Below, piece after piece: positions 52,164-61,750 of a DNA stretch of 64,000 nucleotides (positions are counted from its first letter, which is position 1; each line of letters begins with the position of its first letter). The stretch comes from an uncultured Prevotella sp. Lineage in GTDB: Bacteria > Bacteroidota > Bacteroidia > Bacteroidales > Bacteroidaceae. The DNA lies in NCBI GenBank assembly GCA_900548585.1, contig URLI01000003.1, positions 1 through 64,000 on the forward strand. The letters are read 5' to 3'. Position numbers and translations under genes: made by a program. The notes below the pieces were generated by a model that was given only the letters and a program-made list of their open reading frames with translations, made no database searches and was not told the origin of the DNA.

Positions 52164-53507
52164 TCAGAGCGCGCGCACGAGTTGCTTGAACTGGTTTCCC
52201 CGGTCTTCCATGTTCCTGAACAGGTCGAAGCTTGCGCAGCACGGTGACAGCAGCACGGTCATCCCCGGCTCTGACATCTCGTAGCAGGCCTGCACGCAGT
52301 CCTTCATCGAGTGTGTGTCGCGCACCGGGATGCCCAGCTGGTCGAAGTTGTCGTGCAGCTTGCTGTTGTCCGCGCCGAGATACACCAGCCCCGCGCACTT
52401 CTCCCTTACGAGTTCCTTTATCGGCCCGTAGTCGTTTCCCTTGTCCTTTCCTCCTAATATGAGTATTGTCGGGTTCTTCATGCTCTCGAGCGCGTACCAG
52501 CACGCGTCGACGTTTGTCGCCTTCGAGTCGTTGACATATTCCACTCCTGCCACGCGCGTCACCTTCTCCAGCCGGTGCTCTACGCCGGGGAAGTCGCCGA
52601 GGCTCTTGCGTATCACGTCCTTCCTGATGCCAGCCACCGCCGACGCCAGTCCTGCCGCGAGCGAGTTGTAGAGGTTGTGCTTTCCGGTGAGCGAGAGATA
52701 CTCCTGCTCCATGTTGAACGGCACCGGCTCCTCCAGTTTGTACATGCCTTCCTCGATGTATGCTATTGATCCCTTCTCCTTCAGTTCCGAGAAAGGCAGG
52801 CACACGGCCTTTATGTCATATTTGCTGAGCTCGCGCTTTATCACCGGGTCGTCGTTCCAGTAAATGAAGGCGTCGTCGGAGGTCTGGTTCCGCAATATCC
52901 TCATCTTGGCGTCGACGTAGTTCTGCATACAGTTGTTGTAGCGGTCGAGATGGTCTGGGGTGATGTTCAGCAGCACCGCGATGTTCGCCCGGAAGTCATA
53001 CATGTTGTCGAGCTGGAACGAGCTGAGTTCTATTATGTAGTACTCGTGCGGGTCTTCAGCCACCTGCAGCGCCAGTGAGTTGCCGATGTTGCCTGCCAGT
53101 CCTGCATCATATCCGGCCGTCTTGAATATGTGGTATATCAGTGACGTCGTCGTGGTCTTGCCGTTCGAGCCGGTTATGCAAATCATCTTGGAGTGGGTGT
53201 AGCGTCCGGCAAACTCAATCTCGCTGATTATGGGTATGCCCTTTGCCTTGATTTTCCTTATCATCGGGGCCTCGTCGGGGATGCCGGGGCTTTTTATCAC
53301 CTCGCAGGCAGACAGTATCTTGTCCTCCGAGTGATGTCCTTCCTCCCATTCTATGCCGTGGCTGTCGAGCATCTTCTTGTAGCGGTCCTTTATCATGCCC
53401 ATGTCTGACACGAACACGTCGAACCCTTCTTTCTTGGCCAGTACCGCTGCCCCCGCGCCGCTTTCGCCCGCGCCGAGAGCCACGATGCGTCTCTTCTCGT
53501 CTTTCAT
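52164..53507 (-). CDS. murD: UDP-N-acetylmuramoylalanine-D-glutamate ligase
   Basis: It adds D-glutamate to UDP-MurNAc-L-Ala. At 447 residues the P-loop is CITGSNGKTTTTSL near residue 112. The Mur ligase middle domain contains DHLDRYNNCMQNYVDAK, and the C-terminal domain has NDSKATNVDACWYALESM and LILGGKDKGNDY. It sits between mraY and ftsW. Confidence 0.97.
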   Translation of the reverse strand: MKDEKRRIVALGAGESGAGAAVLAKKEGFDVFVSDMGMIKDRYKKMLDSHGIEWEEGHHSEDKILSACEVIKSPGIPDEAPMIRKIKAKGIPIISEIEFAGRYTHSKMICITGSNGKTTTTSLIYHIFKTAGYDAGLAGNIGNSLALQVAEDPHEYYIIELSSFQLDNMYDFRANIAVLLNITPDHLDRYNNCMQNYVDAKMRILRNQTSDDAFIYWNDDPVIKRELSKYDIKAVCLPFSELKEKGSIAYIEEGMYKLEEPVPFNMEQEYLSLTGKHNLYNSLAAGLASAVAGIRKDVIRKSLGDFPGVEHRLEKVTRVAGVEYVNDSKATNVDACWYALESMKNPTILILGGKDKGNDYGPIKELVREKCAGLVYLGADNSKLHDNFDQLGIPVRDTHSMKDCVQACYEMSEPGMTVLLSPCCASFDLFRNMEDRGNQFKQLVRAL

Positions 53508-53514
53508 CTCGTGC

Positions 53515-54786
53515 TTATCTTATCTTCAGTGTTATTATTGTTATCGCCGCGAGGATAATCGTTGCTATCCAGAAGCGGAACGTTATCTTCGACTCATGGA
53601 ACTGCCGCCTGGGCCAGTTGCGGAACACATAGCGGCTGGTCTTGTCCAGCTGTTCGTCGAGTTTGCGGAAGTTGTCGTGTATCGGCGTCGCGCGGAACAC
53701 GCGGACGCGCTGCCCCTTGCGCTTCATCCTCTTGAACCAGAACGTCTGTATCATCACGCTGAGGCTCTCGACGAGGAATATGCCGCAGAGTATCGGCACG
53801 AGCAGCTCCTTGTGTATTATCACTGCGCACACGCCGATGATGCCGCCGATGGTTAGCGAGCCGGTGTCTCCCATGAAAACCTGTGCCGGGAAGGCGTTGT
53901 ACCACAGGAAGCCTATCATGGCGCCGACGAACGCGCAGAGGAACACCACAAGTTCCTGCGACCCCGGTATGTACATTATGTTGAGGTAGGAGGCGTACTC
54001 CAAGTGTGAGCTGACGTATGCGAAGATGCCCAGCGCGACACCGATGATGGCGGAGTTGCCGGCGCACATGCCGTCCATGCCGTCGTTGAGGTTGGCGCCG
54101 TTGCTCACTGCCGTGACCACCACTATGGTCATTATAACGAACAGTATCCATCCGGCGGCAGTGGCGTATTCGCCCATGAAGCCCATCACCTTGGAGTAGT
54201 CAAGGTTGTGGTTCTTGACGAACGGGATTGTTGTTATCAGCGACTTCTCAAGTTCCGACTTGTGCGTCACCACAAGTTCCTGACCCTGCTTCTGCGTGCC
54301 GATGTTCTCGCGTATCTTAGCGTCGGGGCTTGCCCACAGCACGAGGCCGACAATCAGCCCTATGCTCACCTGCCCGACAATCTTGTACTTGCCCTTCAGC
54401 CCGGCCTTGTTCTTGCGGAATATCTTGATGTAGTCGTCCATGAAGCCGAGGAAGCCGAGCCAGACAGTGGTCACCATCATCAGTATGAGATATATGTTGC
54501 GCATACGCCCAAGCAGTATGACCGGCACCATGATGGCAACGATGATTATAATCCCGCCCATCGTCGGCACCCCCTTCTTCTCTACGCCGAACGGGTCGAT
54601 GCTGGCGTCGCGCTGCGTCTCGGCGATTTTCCTGCGCCTCATCCATTTTATGAACTTCTCGCCGAACCATGCCGAGATGAGCAGCGATAGTATCAGCGTG
54701 AGCAGGGCGCGGAACGAAATATACGACCACAGGTGCGCCCCGGGTATGTCGAACTGTTCGAGAAACCTGAATATATAGTATAGCAT
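53515..54786 (-). CDS. mraY: Phospho-N-acetylmuramoyl-pentapeptide-transferase
   Basis: It transfers phospho-MurNAc-pentapeptide to undecaprenyl phosphate to make lipid I. At 423 residues it is longer than the roughly 360 of the proteobacterial enzyme. The extra length lies mainly in a loop at about 160-205 (IRENIGTQKQGQEL...), a common Bacteroidetes feature. Catalytic motifs are GFLDDYIK-type (GFMDDYIKIF), NLNDGMDGMC and VFMGDTGSL. Confidence 0.96.
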   Translation of the reverse strand: MLYYIFRFLEQFDIPGAHLWSYISFRALLTLILSLLISAWFGEKFIKWMRRRKIAETQRDASIDPFGVEKKGVPTMGGIIIIVAIMVPVILLGRMRNIYLILMMVTTVWLGFLGFMDDYIKIFRKNKAGLKGKYKIVGQVSIGLIVGLVLWASPDAKIRENIGTQKQGQELVVTHKSELEKSLITTIPFVKNHNLDYSKVMGFMGEYATAAGWILFVIMTIVVVTAVSNGANLNDGMDGMCAGNSAIIGVALGIFAYVSSHLEYASYLNIMYIPGSQELVVFLCAFVGAMIGFLWYNAFPAQVFMGDTGSLTIGGIIGVCAVIIHKELLVPILCGIFLVESLSVMIQTFWFKRMKRKGQRVRVFRATPIHDNFRKLDEQLDKTSRYVFRNWPRRQFHESKITFRFWIATIILAAITIITLKIR

Positions 54787-54800
54787 AATCCGACTTTTTT

Positions 54801-56252
54801 TTATTCCTTTATGAACTCGCGCACCACCTCCTTGTCATCGAAGTGGTGTTTCACTCCCTTTATCTCCTGGTAGTCCTCATGCCCCTTGCCGGCAATGAGT
54901 ATCACGTCGCCCTTCTGCGCCATCATACACGCCGTGCGTATTGCCTCGCGGCGGTCGGCGATTGCCACCGTCTTCTTCATCTGCTGCCGGTCGAGGCCCG
55001 CGAGCATGTCGTTGATGATGTCCTGCGGGTCCTCGAAGCGCGGGTTGTCGCTCGTTATTATCACGCGGTCGCTTCGTTCCGCCGCCTCGCTTGCCATCAG
55101 CGGCCGCTTGCCCTTGTCGCGGTTCCCGCCTGCGCCGCACACCGTGATCACCCTTCCGCGCCCGTTCATCACCTCGTGGATGGCGTTCAGCGCGTTGGCG
55201 AGTGCGTCGGGGGTGTGGGCATAGTCGATGACGGCGGTGAAACCGTCTGCCGAGCGAACCGGCTCGAGCCGCCCGCTGACACTGCCAAGCGTGCTCATCG
55301 CCACGAGAATGTCCTCCGGCTCCTCACCGAGCACGCGTGCCGTGCCATACACGGCGAGCAGGTTGCTGACGTTGAACTTGCCTATGAACTGCACGCCGAC
55401 CTCATGCCCGTCAATATCGAGATACATCCCCTCGAAGTGGCACTCGATGATGCGTGCGCGGAAATTTGCCAACTGCCTCATGGAATATGTCTTCACCCTC
55501 GCCCTGGTGTTCTGGACCATCACGCTGCCGTTCTTGTCGTCGGCGTTGATTATCGCGAAACTGTCCTTGGGCAGCATGTCGAAGAACGCTTTTTTGGCGT
55601 TCCGGTAGTTCTCGAAAGTCTTGTGATAGTCGAGGTGGTCGCGCGTGAGATTGGTGAAGATGCCCACTGCGAACTTCAGCCCCCCTATGCGTTTCTGCGC
55701 TATGGCGTGGCTCGAGCACTCCATGAAGACATACTGGCAGCCGGCATCCGCCATGCGTGCGAGCAGCATGTTCAGTTCCACGGGATCCGGGGTAGTGTGG
55801 TCTGCCGGCACCGCCTCGTCCTCGATGTAGTTGCACACGGTGGAGAGCAGTCCGCACTTGTATCCCAGTTTGCGGTACATATTATATAATAATGTGGCTA
55901 CGGTGGTCTTTCCGTTGGTTCCCGTGACGCCCACCAGTTTCAGTTTTTCTGATGGCTTGCCGTAGAAAGCGGTTGCGACGGGGCCAGCGGCATCCTCGGT
56001 TGACTCCACCCTGACGTATGTCACGCCGTCGGCGAGCGTGTCCGGCAGTTCCTCGCACAGCACTGCCGCCGCTCCCTGTTCCACGGCCTTTGCTATGAAT
56101 TTGTGTCCGTCCACCTGCGTCCCCCTCATAGCCACGAACAAGTTTCCCGTGGCAATGCGCCGCGAGTCGATGTTCACTCCGGTAATCTCCACGCCGTCGT
56201 CACCCTTCACGGCCGCGTCCCTGATGTCTCTTAGCAACTCTCTGAGTATCAT
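54801..56252 (-). CDS. murE: UDP-N-acetylmuramoyl-tripeptide synthetase
   Basis: It adds the third amino acid to UDP-MurNAc-dipeptide. At 483 residues the P-loop is [16 protein letters not shown]. The DNPR motif ([12 protein letters not shown]), which marks meso-diaminopimelate specificity, is present, so this organism should use mDAP peptidoglycan. The start at 56252 gives [10 protein letters not shown], a normal MurE beginning. The frame continues upstream to 56339, but that part overlaps ftsI and lacks homology. Confidence 0.95.
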   Translation of the reverse strand: MILRELLRDIRDAAVKGDDGVEITGVNIDSRRIATGNLFVAMRGTQVDGHKFIAKAVEQGAAAVLCEELPDTLADGVTYVRVESTEDAAGPVATAFYGKPSEKLKLVGVTGTNGKTTVATLLYNMYRKLGYKCGLLSTVCNYIEDEAVPADHTTPDPVELNMLLARMADAGCQYVFMECSSHAIAQKRIGGLKFAVGIFTNLTRDHLDYHKTFENYRNAKKAFFDMLPKDSFAIINADDKNGSVMVQNTRARVKTYSMRQLANFRARIIECHFEGMYLDIDGHEVGVQFIGKFNVSNLLAVYGTARVLGEEPEDILVAMSTLGSVSGRLEPVRSADGFTAVIDYAHTPDALANALNAIHEVMNGRGRVITVCGAGGNRDKGKRPLMASEAAERSDRVIITSDNPRFEDPQDIINDMLAGLDRQQMKKTVAIADRREAIRTACMMAQKGDVILIAGKGHEDYQEIKGVKHHFDDKEVVREFIKE

Positions 56253-56317
56253 ATATATGCCTTTCTTTTTCCTTCTTTTGATAAATCCTGTCATTTCGCG
56301 CTTGCGGCTGTGGCTTT

Positions 56318-58465
56318 TCAGCCCATCCGCAGCATACAAGCCTCGCCTTTCCTTATCTTGTGTCCCACTGGCAGGCTCTGCGAGATCACCTTGCCCCTGC
56401 CCGAGATGGAAACCCTCAGGCCGCGTTTCTCGAGCATGAAGACGGCGTCGCGCGCCCCCATTCCGGTGACGTCCGGCACCACGTCCTTGCCGTACTTCGG
56501 CGTCTCGACCATTTCGATGCGGTTGTTCCGCTGCGTGGCCTTGCCCCAGATGGGGTTGCCGTTGGCGTAGCTGCCGTCCCAGGAGGTGTTCGCCGCTATG
56601 CCCAGTTTCTCCAGCACGAGCAGTGCGGCGAGCATGTTGCCGTTCTTCACGTCAGGCACCAGGACAGACATTGCGTCCCTCGAGTCGCTCGCGTCGAGTT
56701 TCAGGTCCTTCGCCATCACGCCTTCAGATATTTTATGGAACACCTTGGCGCTCATTCCTCCTGACGCTGGATGTCCGCTCTTCTGTATGCACACGATGCA
56801 GCTGTACCTCGGCTGGTCCGACGGGAAGAAGCCCACGAAACTCAGCAGGTATCTCATCCCGCCGCTCTTGTAGCCCGACTTGCCGTGCGATATCTGCGCC
56901 GTGCCGGTCTTGCCTGCCACGCTGAACAACTGCGACCGTGCTGACTTTCCGGTCCCACGGCTCACCACATGCTCGAGCATTGTCTTTATCTTTGCCAGCG
57001 TTGCGCTGCCGCATATCTGCGGCTTCAGCACAACAGGGTCGTAGTTCGCCAACACCTCTCCGTCTTTCACCACCTGCTTGACGAACCTCGGGCGCATCAT
57101 CTTGCCGCCGTTGGCTATGGCATTGTAGAATGTCAGGGTGGATATTGGCGGTATCTGCGACTCGTAGCCGATGCTCATCCACGGCAGGGCAGTCTTGCTC
57201 CAGTTGACATACTGCCCCCTGGCGTTCTTCCTCGGCATCCTGATTCGTGGCGGGGTCGCCCCGACGAGTGGTATCCCGAGGTCGCTCGCAATCCCTATCC
57301 TGCGCAGTCCCTCGACATATCTCTCCGGACGGCTGCCGTAGCACCCGTCGATCATGCGGCTGATGCCGATGTTCGAACTCACCTCGAGGGCGCGTGCCAG
57401 TGATATTGTCCCGTAGCCCCCCTTGTGCCAGTTGTGGTCTCTCATCTTCGCCCCGTGCATGTCAACGATGCCACTCCCGGTGTTTATCAGTTTCGTCGTG
57501 TCAACCAGCCCGTCGTCGAGTGCCACCATCACCGATGCCGTCTTGAAAACCGACCCCGGCTCGAGCAAGTCGCTCACGGCGTTGTTCTTCACCTCGCGGT
57601 ACTGTCCGTCGGCGCAGCGTGTCATGTTCACTATTGCCTTTATGTCGCCCGTCGGCACGTCCATCACAATCGCCACGCCCACCTGTCCGTTGATTTCTTT
57701 CAGCTCGTCGATTACCGCGCGTTCGGCTATGTCCTGCATCTGCACGTCAATCGTGGTCACGATGTCGGAGCCGTCGATGGCCTCCTTCTGCATCAGCCCT
57801 ATGAAGCGGCGTTTCACTTTCTGCTTCTGCATCTTCCCCGACTCGCCGCGCAGGACCGAGTCGAACGACAGTTCCAGCCCGAAGCGCGCCGAGTCCTTGG
57901 CGCCGTAGAGGTCGCCCACCGTCCTCGAGGCGAGCGACGTGAACGGGTGCTGGCGTGCGTTGAACTCCTCCTTGTGGAAACCGCCCTTGTTGCCCGGCAG
58001 GCGGAACACCGGCAGGCTTGCCACCCGTGTGTATGTGTTGTAGTCAACGCGGTATTTCCATATAGGCCAGTGGCGTGATTTCTTTGCCCTGCCTTTTTCC
58101 AGTTCGTTGCGGAACTGCGTGGCTGATTGCTCCGGGAAAATCTCGTGCAGCCCGTTGCAGATGCTGTCCATGTTCTCCACGAGCAGCGAGTCCTTGTGTT
58201 CCCCTCCTGCCTGGAAGTCCATGTATAGCTTGAACTCGGGCAGCGAGCTCGCCATGAGCTGCCCGTCGCTGCTCAGAATATTCCCCCTCACCGGCTTCAC
58301 CTCCACGCTGTCCTTCTTCAGCCTGTCTGCCACCGCCATCCAGTAGTCGCGCTTCACCGTGCCGATGTACGCCGCCTTGGCTATCACGGCGAGGCTCGCC
58401 AGCACTATGAGATATGCTATTATCTTGTAGCGCGGCAGTATTTTCTTATGGTTGAACTTGCTCAT
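56318..58465 (-). CDS. ftsI: Septal penicillin-binding protein with PASTA domain (FtsI-type)
   Basis: This class B transpeptidase crosslinks septal peptidoglycan with FtsW. At 715 residues one membrane helix (about 15-36) and a dimerisation domain precede the transpeptidase domain. The catalytic SxxK is SVFK at 305-308, SxN is SSN at 363-365 and KTG is 519-521. The last 75-140 residues include PASTA-like repeats ([19 protein letters not shown] and [20 protein letters not shown]), which are usual in Gram-positive homologues and also occur in Bacteroidetes. It overlaps ftsL by 4 bp. Confidence 0.95.
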   Translation of the reverse strand: MSKFNHKKILPRYKIIAYLIVLASLAVIAKAAYIGTVKRDYWMAVADRLKKDSVEVKPVRGNILSSDGQLMASSLPEFKLYMDFQAGGEHKDSLLVENMDSICNGLHEIFPEQSATQFRNELEKGRAKKSRHWPIWKYRVDYNTYTRVASLPVFRLPGNKGGFHKEEFNARQHPFTSLASRTVGDLYGAKDSARFGLELSFDSVLRGESGKMQKQKVKRRFIGLMQKEAIDGSDIVTTIDVQMQDIAERAVIDELKEINGQVGVAIVMDVPTGDIKAIVNMTRCADGQYREVKNNAVSDLLEPGSVFKTASVMVALDDGLVDTTKLINTGSGIVDMHGAKMRDHNWHKGGYGTISLARALEVSSNIGISRMIDGCYGSRPERYVEGLRRIGIASDLGIPLVGATPPRIRMPRKNARGQYVNWSKTALPWMSIGYESQIPPISTLTFYNAIANGGKMMRPRFVKQVVKDGEVLANYDPVVLKPQICGSATLAKIKTMLEHVVSRGTGKSARSQLFSVAGKTGTAQISHGKSGYKSGGMRYLLSFVGFFPSDQPRYSCIVCIQKSGHPASGGMSAKVFHKISEGVMAKDLKLDASDSRDAMSVLVPDVKNGNMLAALLVLEKLGIAANTSWDGSYANGNPIWGKATQRNNRIEMVETPKYGKDVVPDVTGMGARDAVFMLEKRGLRVSISGRGKVISQSLPVGHKIRKGEACMLRMG

Positions 58466-59112
58466 TTGTTTTCTACGTTAATTATATAAGGTGGCTGGCT
58501 GGATTGCTTGAGCAGTGTGTCCTTGTTGTTCTTCAGCCTCTCCAGGACATTCGTCTCGCGGCATTTCTCCGTCAGTTCGCTTGCCGACGACAGAGCCTTG
58601 TATTTCGAGTCCTGCAGCTCCTTTGTCAGCCTGTCAATCTCCAGCAGGTCGCTCTGGCAACTGTACCTGTTGGCCACATATAGCATCGTGAACGCTACGA
58701 CGAGCAATATCACCCCCACGTTGCGTTTCATGAAGTCGGCAGTGAAGAAGTCGCCTCCGAGGATTTTCCTCAGCGACAGCACTTTCGACAGCGGCTCCTC
58801 GTCCTCGCGCGCCTGTTTGCGTATCGTCAGCGCAAGTTCTTCCACTTGCTCCTCCTCCTTTTCCTTTTCCTTTTCTTTCTTCTCCCTTTCCCTTTCCTTT
58901 TCTTCTTTGTCCTTTTCCCCGTTGTCTTCCTCTTCCGTTTCCTTTTCCCACTTTACGTTTTCCTCCATCTGGCTGTCCACGCCTTCCACGGCAGACTGCG
59001 CCCCGCCGTGCTGCGTGCCGCCGTCTGTCATTTCCGTCTCCTCCGTCCCGGCATGGCCTGTGTCATCTACGGCCTCCGCGAGGATTTTGCTCTCCTTGTC
59101 TTCGTTGCTCAT
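58462..59112 (-). CDS. ftsL: FtsL-like divisome protein with long acidic N-terminal segment
   Basis: This 216-residue bitopic protein lies in the ftsL position between rsmH and ftsI. Residues 1-90 are a polar, strongly charged region, with about 40 residues of almost only E, K and R. A conserved-looking stretch follows (LSLRKILGGDFFTADFMKRN). The membrane helix is at about 132-150, and a periplasmic coiled coil (about 155-210, LLEIDRLTKELQDSKYKAL) typical of FtsL comes last. Usual FtsL proteins are about 100-130 residues, so the N-terminal extension is the oddity. It overlaps rsmH and ftsI by 4 bp each. Confidence 0.8.
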   Translation of the reverse strand: MSNEDKESKILAEAVDDTGHAGTEETEMTDGGTQHGGAQSAVEGVDSQMEENVKWEKETEEEDNGEKDKEEKEREREKKEKEKEKEEEQVEELALTIRKQAREDEEPLSKVLSLRKILGGDFFTADFMKRNVGVILLVVAFTMLYVANRYSCQSDLLEIDRLTKELQDSKYKALSSASELTEKCRETNVLERLKNNKDTLLKQSSQPPYIINVENK

Positions 59113-60185
59113 ATCTTTTCCGCAATTCTCAGTTTCGCGCTTCTGCTGCGTGGGTTGCGCTCGGTCTCTTCTTCCCGTGGCGTTATCACCTTGTTGTTGA
59201 CGAGTGCGAAGGGCGTTTCCGTGCGCCCGAAGAAATCCTGCCTGACCCTGCCCTCGGCGTTGCCTGTCTTCATAACGTTCTTCACGATGCGGTCCTCCAG
59301 CGAGTGGTAGGTGATGACCGACAGCCGCCCGCCCGGCGCAATCAGTTCGGTGGCAGCCTTCAGCATGTCCCTCAGCGCGTCCATCTCGTGGTTCACCTCG
59401 ATGCGCAGCGCCTGGAACAGCCGCGCCATGTCTTTCCTCGCCCGTTCTTTCCTCATCTCCGGCCCGACTGCCTCAAGCAGGTCGCCCGTCGTTTCTATTG
59501 GCCTCTGGCTGCGGCTGCTTGCTATCGCCGCCGCTATGCGCCGCGAGTTCTTCATCTCGCCGTATATGCGGAGAATGCCGGCGAGTTCATCCTCGTCCGC
59601 GCTGTTCACGATGTCGGCGGCTGTCCTGCCTGCCCGCTTGTTCATCCTCATGTCGAGCGGCGAGTCGAAGCGGAACGAGAAGCCGCGTGTCTCGTCGTCG
59701 AAATGGTGGCTCGAGACGCCGAGGTCGGCTATCAGGCCGTCTATCGCCTCCACCCCGTAGTATCTCATCCAGTTCTTGAGAAACCTGAAGTTGCTTCTCA
59801 CGAACGTGAACCGCGACGTGTCGAGACCCGCTGCGTTCCTCTCCGCGTCGGCATCCTGGTCAAAGCCGTACAGGTGCTCGCCCCCGGTGAAGCGCGACAG
59901 TATCTCGCGGCTGTGTCCTCCTCCGCCGAAAGTCACATCCACATAGATGCCACCCCGGTGTATGTTCAGCCCGTCAATGCTTTCGGCAAGCAGCACGGGG
60001 GTGTGATAGCCTGACGCCTGCACGACGGCCTTGTCCTTTCCGGCGAATGCCTCATTTATGCCTTTCCTCTCTTTACGCATCGGCGTTGCTGTTTTTATTG
60101 TCGTCCGCTGTTTCTTTCCCCTCCGGCGACGCGTGGCGCGCGTATATTGCCGCTTGCCTGCCGCACCTGCCTTGCCGGCTGTCAT
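59109..60185 (-). CDS. rsmH: 16S rRNA (cytosine-1402-N4)-methyltransferase
   Basis: It methylates C1402 in the ribosomal decoding centre with S-adenosylmethionine. At 358 residues the SAM motif is VDVTFGGGGHSREIL. IDGLIADLGVSSHHFDD and ITYHSLEDRIVK follow. The first 36 residues, rich in R, K and T, are not part of the usual fold, but the start at 60185 forms an ATGA overlap with mraZ. A downstream start may be used. It overlaps ftsL by 4 bp. Confidence 0.94.
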   Translation of the reverse strand: MTAGKAGAAGKRQYTRATRRRRGKKQRTTIKTATPMRKERKGINEAFAGKDKAVVQASGYHTPVLLAESIDGLNIHRGGIYVDVTFGGGGHSREILSRFTGGEHLYGFDQDADAERNAAGLDTSRFTFVRSNFRFLKNWMRYYGVEAIDGLIADLGVSSHHFDDETRGFSFRFDSPLDMRMNKRAGRTAADIVNSADEDELAGILRIYGEMKNSRRIAAAIASSRSQRPIETTGDLLEAVGPEMRKERARKDMARLFQALRIEVNHEMDALRDMLKAATELIAPGGRLSVITYHSLEDRIVKNVMKTGNAEGRVRQDFFGRTETPFALVNNKVITPREEETERNPRSRSAKLRIAEKI

Positions 60186-60646
60186 TCCGCAGCGTTTATC
60201 TCCTTCCCTGACATCATCTTGCCGAACAGTTGCGAGAACTCCTCCGGCTCTACGAACTGACTTTCAAGCTCTGCCACGTCCCACATCTCGATGGTGTTGC
60301 GCACGCCGATGAACCTGACGCTCTGGCTGATGCCTGCCATCTGAAGGTAGCGCCTCGGCACGAGGAAACGGCCGTTGCCGTCAAGTGTCACAACTTCCAC
60401 CATCGACACGAACTGACGGTAAATCTGTTGCTCCGCCCTGTCCCATCTCCCGAGGCGGCTTTCCATGGCATCCATCTCCGCGTTCCAAACGCTCTCGGGG
60501 TACAGCACGATGCACTTCTGGTGAGGGTCCATGCGCATGACGAGGCTCTCATCGCCGGATGACTGAAGCACCCTGCGGAAAACGGCCGGCAGGAAGGCTC
60601 TGCCCTTCGCGTCGACCTTTGCCTCTATGTTGCCCAAAAATCTCAT
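60182..60646 (-). CDS. mraZ: Transcriptional regulator MraZ
   Basis: It forms a ring-shaped DNA-binding protein that represses the division operon. At 154 residues it has the two AbrB-like repeats, each with a DxxxR motif: DAKGRAFLP near residue 11 and DGNGRFLVPRRYL near residue 95. It is the first gene of the cluster, and three putative MraZ boxes lie upstream of its promoter. Confidence 0.94.
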   Translation of the reverse strand: MRFLGNIEAKVDAKGRAFLPAVFRRVLQSSGDESLVMRMDPHQKCIVLYPESVWNAEMDAMESRLGRWDRAEQQIYRQFVSMVEVVTLDGNGRFLVPRRYLQMAGISQSVRFIGVRNTIEMWDVAELESQFVEPEEFSQLFGKMMSGKEINAAE

Positions 60647-60673
60647 GCGTTCTTATTTATAATTACCTCGGGG

Positions 60674-60681
60674 CAAAGATA
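60674..60681 (-). promoter_or_regulatory. -7 element of the mraZ operon
   Basis: On the minus strand this reads TATCTTTG, 27 bases before the ATG at 60646. MraZ boxes lie just upstream. Confidence 0.65.
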
Positions 60682-60691
60682 CACATTTTAC

Positions 60692-60716
60692 TCCACTTTC
60701 CGCCACTTTCCGCCAC
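60692..60716 (-). promoter_or_regulatory. Three MraZ-type operator boxes
   Basis: On the minus strand the sequence is GTGGC GGAAA GTGGC GGAAA GTGGA GTAAA: three GTGGM boxes at exactly 10-bp spacing (plus-strand positions 712-716, 702-706 and 692-696 of the 60 kb range). MraZ is known to bind direct GTGGG-type repeats separated by about 5 bases. They cover the -33 region of the promoter at 60674-60681, so binding would block polymerase. Confidence 0.75.
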
Positions 60717-60885
60717 AAATGTGATAAAATGTTTTTATTTTAGTATTTGTTAACAAACGCTTGCCTCGTGCTTGTGTGTTTGAAAACAGCCTCCGTTTGT
60801 TTGCATGAGTATTAAATATCCTTTAAGTTAATGTTTTTTTTTCATTTTTCCCTTGCAAAAGTAATGCCCGTTCAAAAAAAAAACG

Positions 60886-60893
60886 TATTTTTG
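60886..60893 (+). promoter_or_regulatory. -7 element of the glycine-lipid genes
   Basis: TATTTTTG lies 12 bases before the ATG at 60906. This makes earlier in-frame ATGs (60831 and 60864) unlikely as starts. Confidence 0.5.
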
Positions 60894-60905
60894 CAAATAG
60901 TTTTT

Positions 60906-61739
60906 ATGAAAATGGGAGAGGTAACAGAGAAAACCATAGACGTAGGTGAAATACTAAAGGGCAAGATGGGAGCGAAAGCGAAACTCGTCCCACGCCCTTT
61001 GGTCTCGTGGTTGAGGAAAATAATTCACCAGGACGAGGTGAACAAATTCCTCTGGGACAGCCGCGGGCTCACCGGGACGCCGTGGCTTGATGCGGTCGTG
61101 CGCTACCTTGACATGACCCTTGAGACCGAAGGGGAGGAAAACCTGCCACCGAAAGACGACGGGAAACTTTACACCTTCGTCAGCAACCACCCACTCGGGG
61201 GCATCGACGGCGTGGCGCTCGGCTCCATAATCGGGCGGAGATACGACGGCCGCTTCCGCTATCTCGTCAACGACCTGCTGATGAACCTGCCGGGACTCGC
61301 GCCACTGTGCATACCCATAAACAAGACCGGGAGCCAGGCCCGCAGCTTCCCGGAGATGGTGGAGGCTGGCTTCAGCAGCGACAACCACATACTCATGTTC
61401 CCCGCCGGGCTGTGCTCGCGCAGGATAAACGGGCAGATAAGGGATCTCAGGTGGAAAAAGACATTCATATCGAAGAGCGTGGAATACAAACGCGACGTGG
61501 TGCCGATACACTTCGGGGGGCAAAACTCCGCCTTCTTCTACCGCCTCGCCAACTTCAGCGACAAGTATGTGAAGAAAGTAAACATCGCGATGCTGTTCCT
61601 CGTTGACGAGATGTACAAGAACGTCCATGGCAAATTCCTTGTCAAGTTTGGCAAGCCAATACCCTGGCAGACCTTCGACAAGTCAAAAACACCGATGGAA
61701 TGGGCAAAATACGTCTATGAACGCGTATATGAGCTATGA
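60906..61739 (+). CDS. glsA: O-acyltransferase, probable glycine-lipid GlsA
   Basis: This 277-residue PlsC-like acyltransferase has the histidine motif NHPLGGID (His-x5-Asp rather than the usual His-x4-Asp). PINKTGSQARSFPEM and the substrate-pocket segment MFPAGLCSRR follow, as in lysophospholipid-type acyltransferases. The next gene encodes an N-acyltransferase. In Bacteroides this pair, GlsB then GlsA, makes N-acyl then O-acyl glycine lipids. ATG 60906 or 60912 is used. It is 11 bp from the next gene. Confidence 0.78.
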   Translation: MKMGEVTEKTIDVGEILKGKMGAKAKLVPRPLVSWLRKIIHQDEVNKFLWDSRGLTGTPWLDAVVRYLDMTLETEGEENLPPKDDGKLYTFVSNHPLGGIDGVALGSIIGRRYDGRFRYLVNDLLMNLPGLAPLCIPINKTGSQARSFPEMVEAGFSSDNHILMFPAGLCSRRINGQIRDLRWKKTFISKSVEYKRDVVPIHFGGQNSAFFYRLANFSDKYVKKVNIAMLFLVDEMYKNVHGKFLVKFGKPIPWQTFDKSKTPMEWAKYVYERVYEL

Positions 61740-61750
61740 AATAATTTTCA

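Noticed and set aside
43858..60646. Missing murF and ddl in the division cluster taken as gene loss
   Set aside because: Bacteroidetes commonly keep these genes elsewhere, and their absence here is not evidence of loss.
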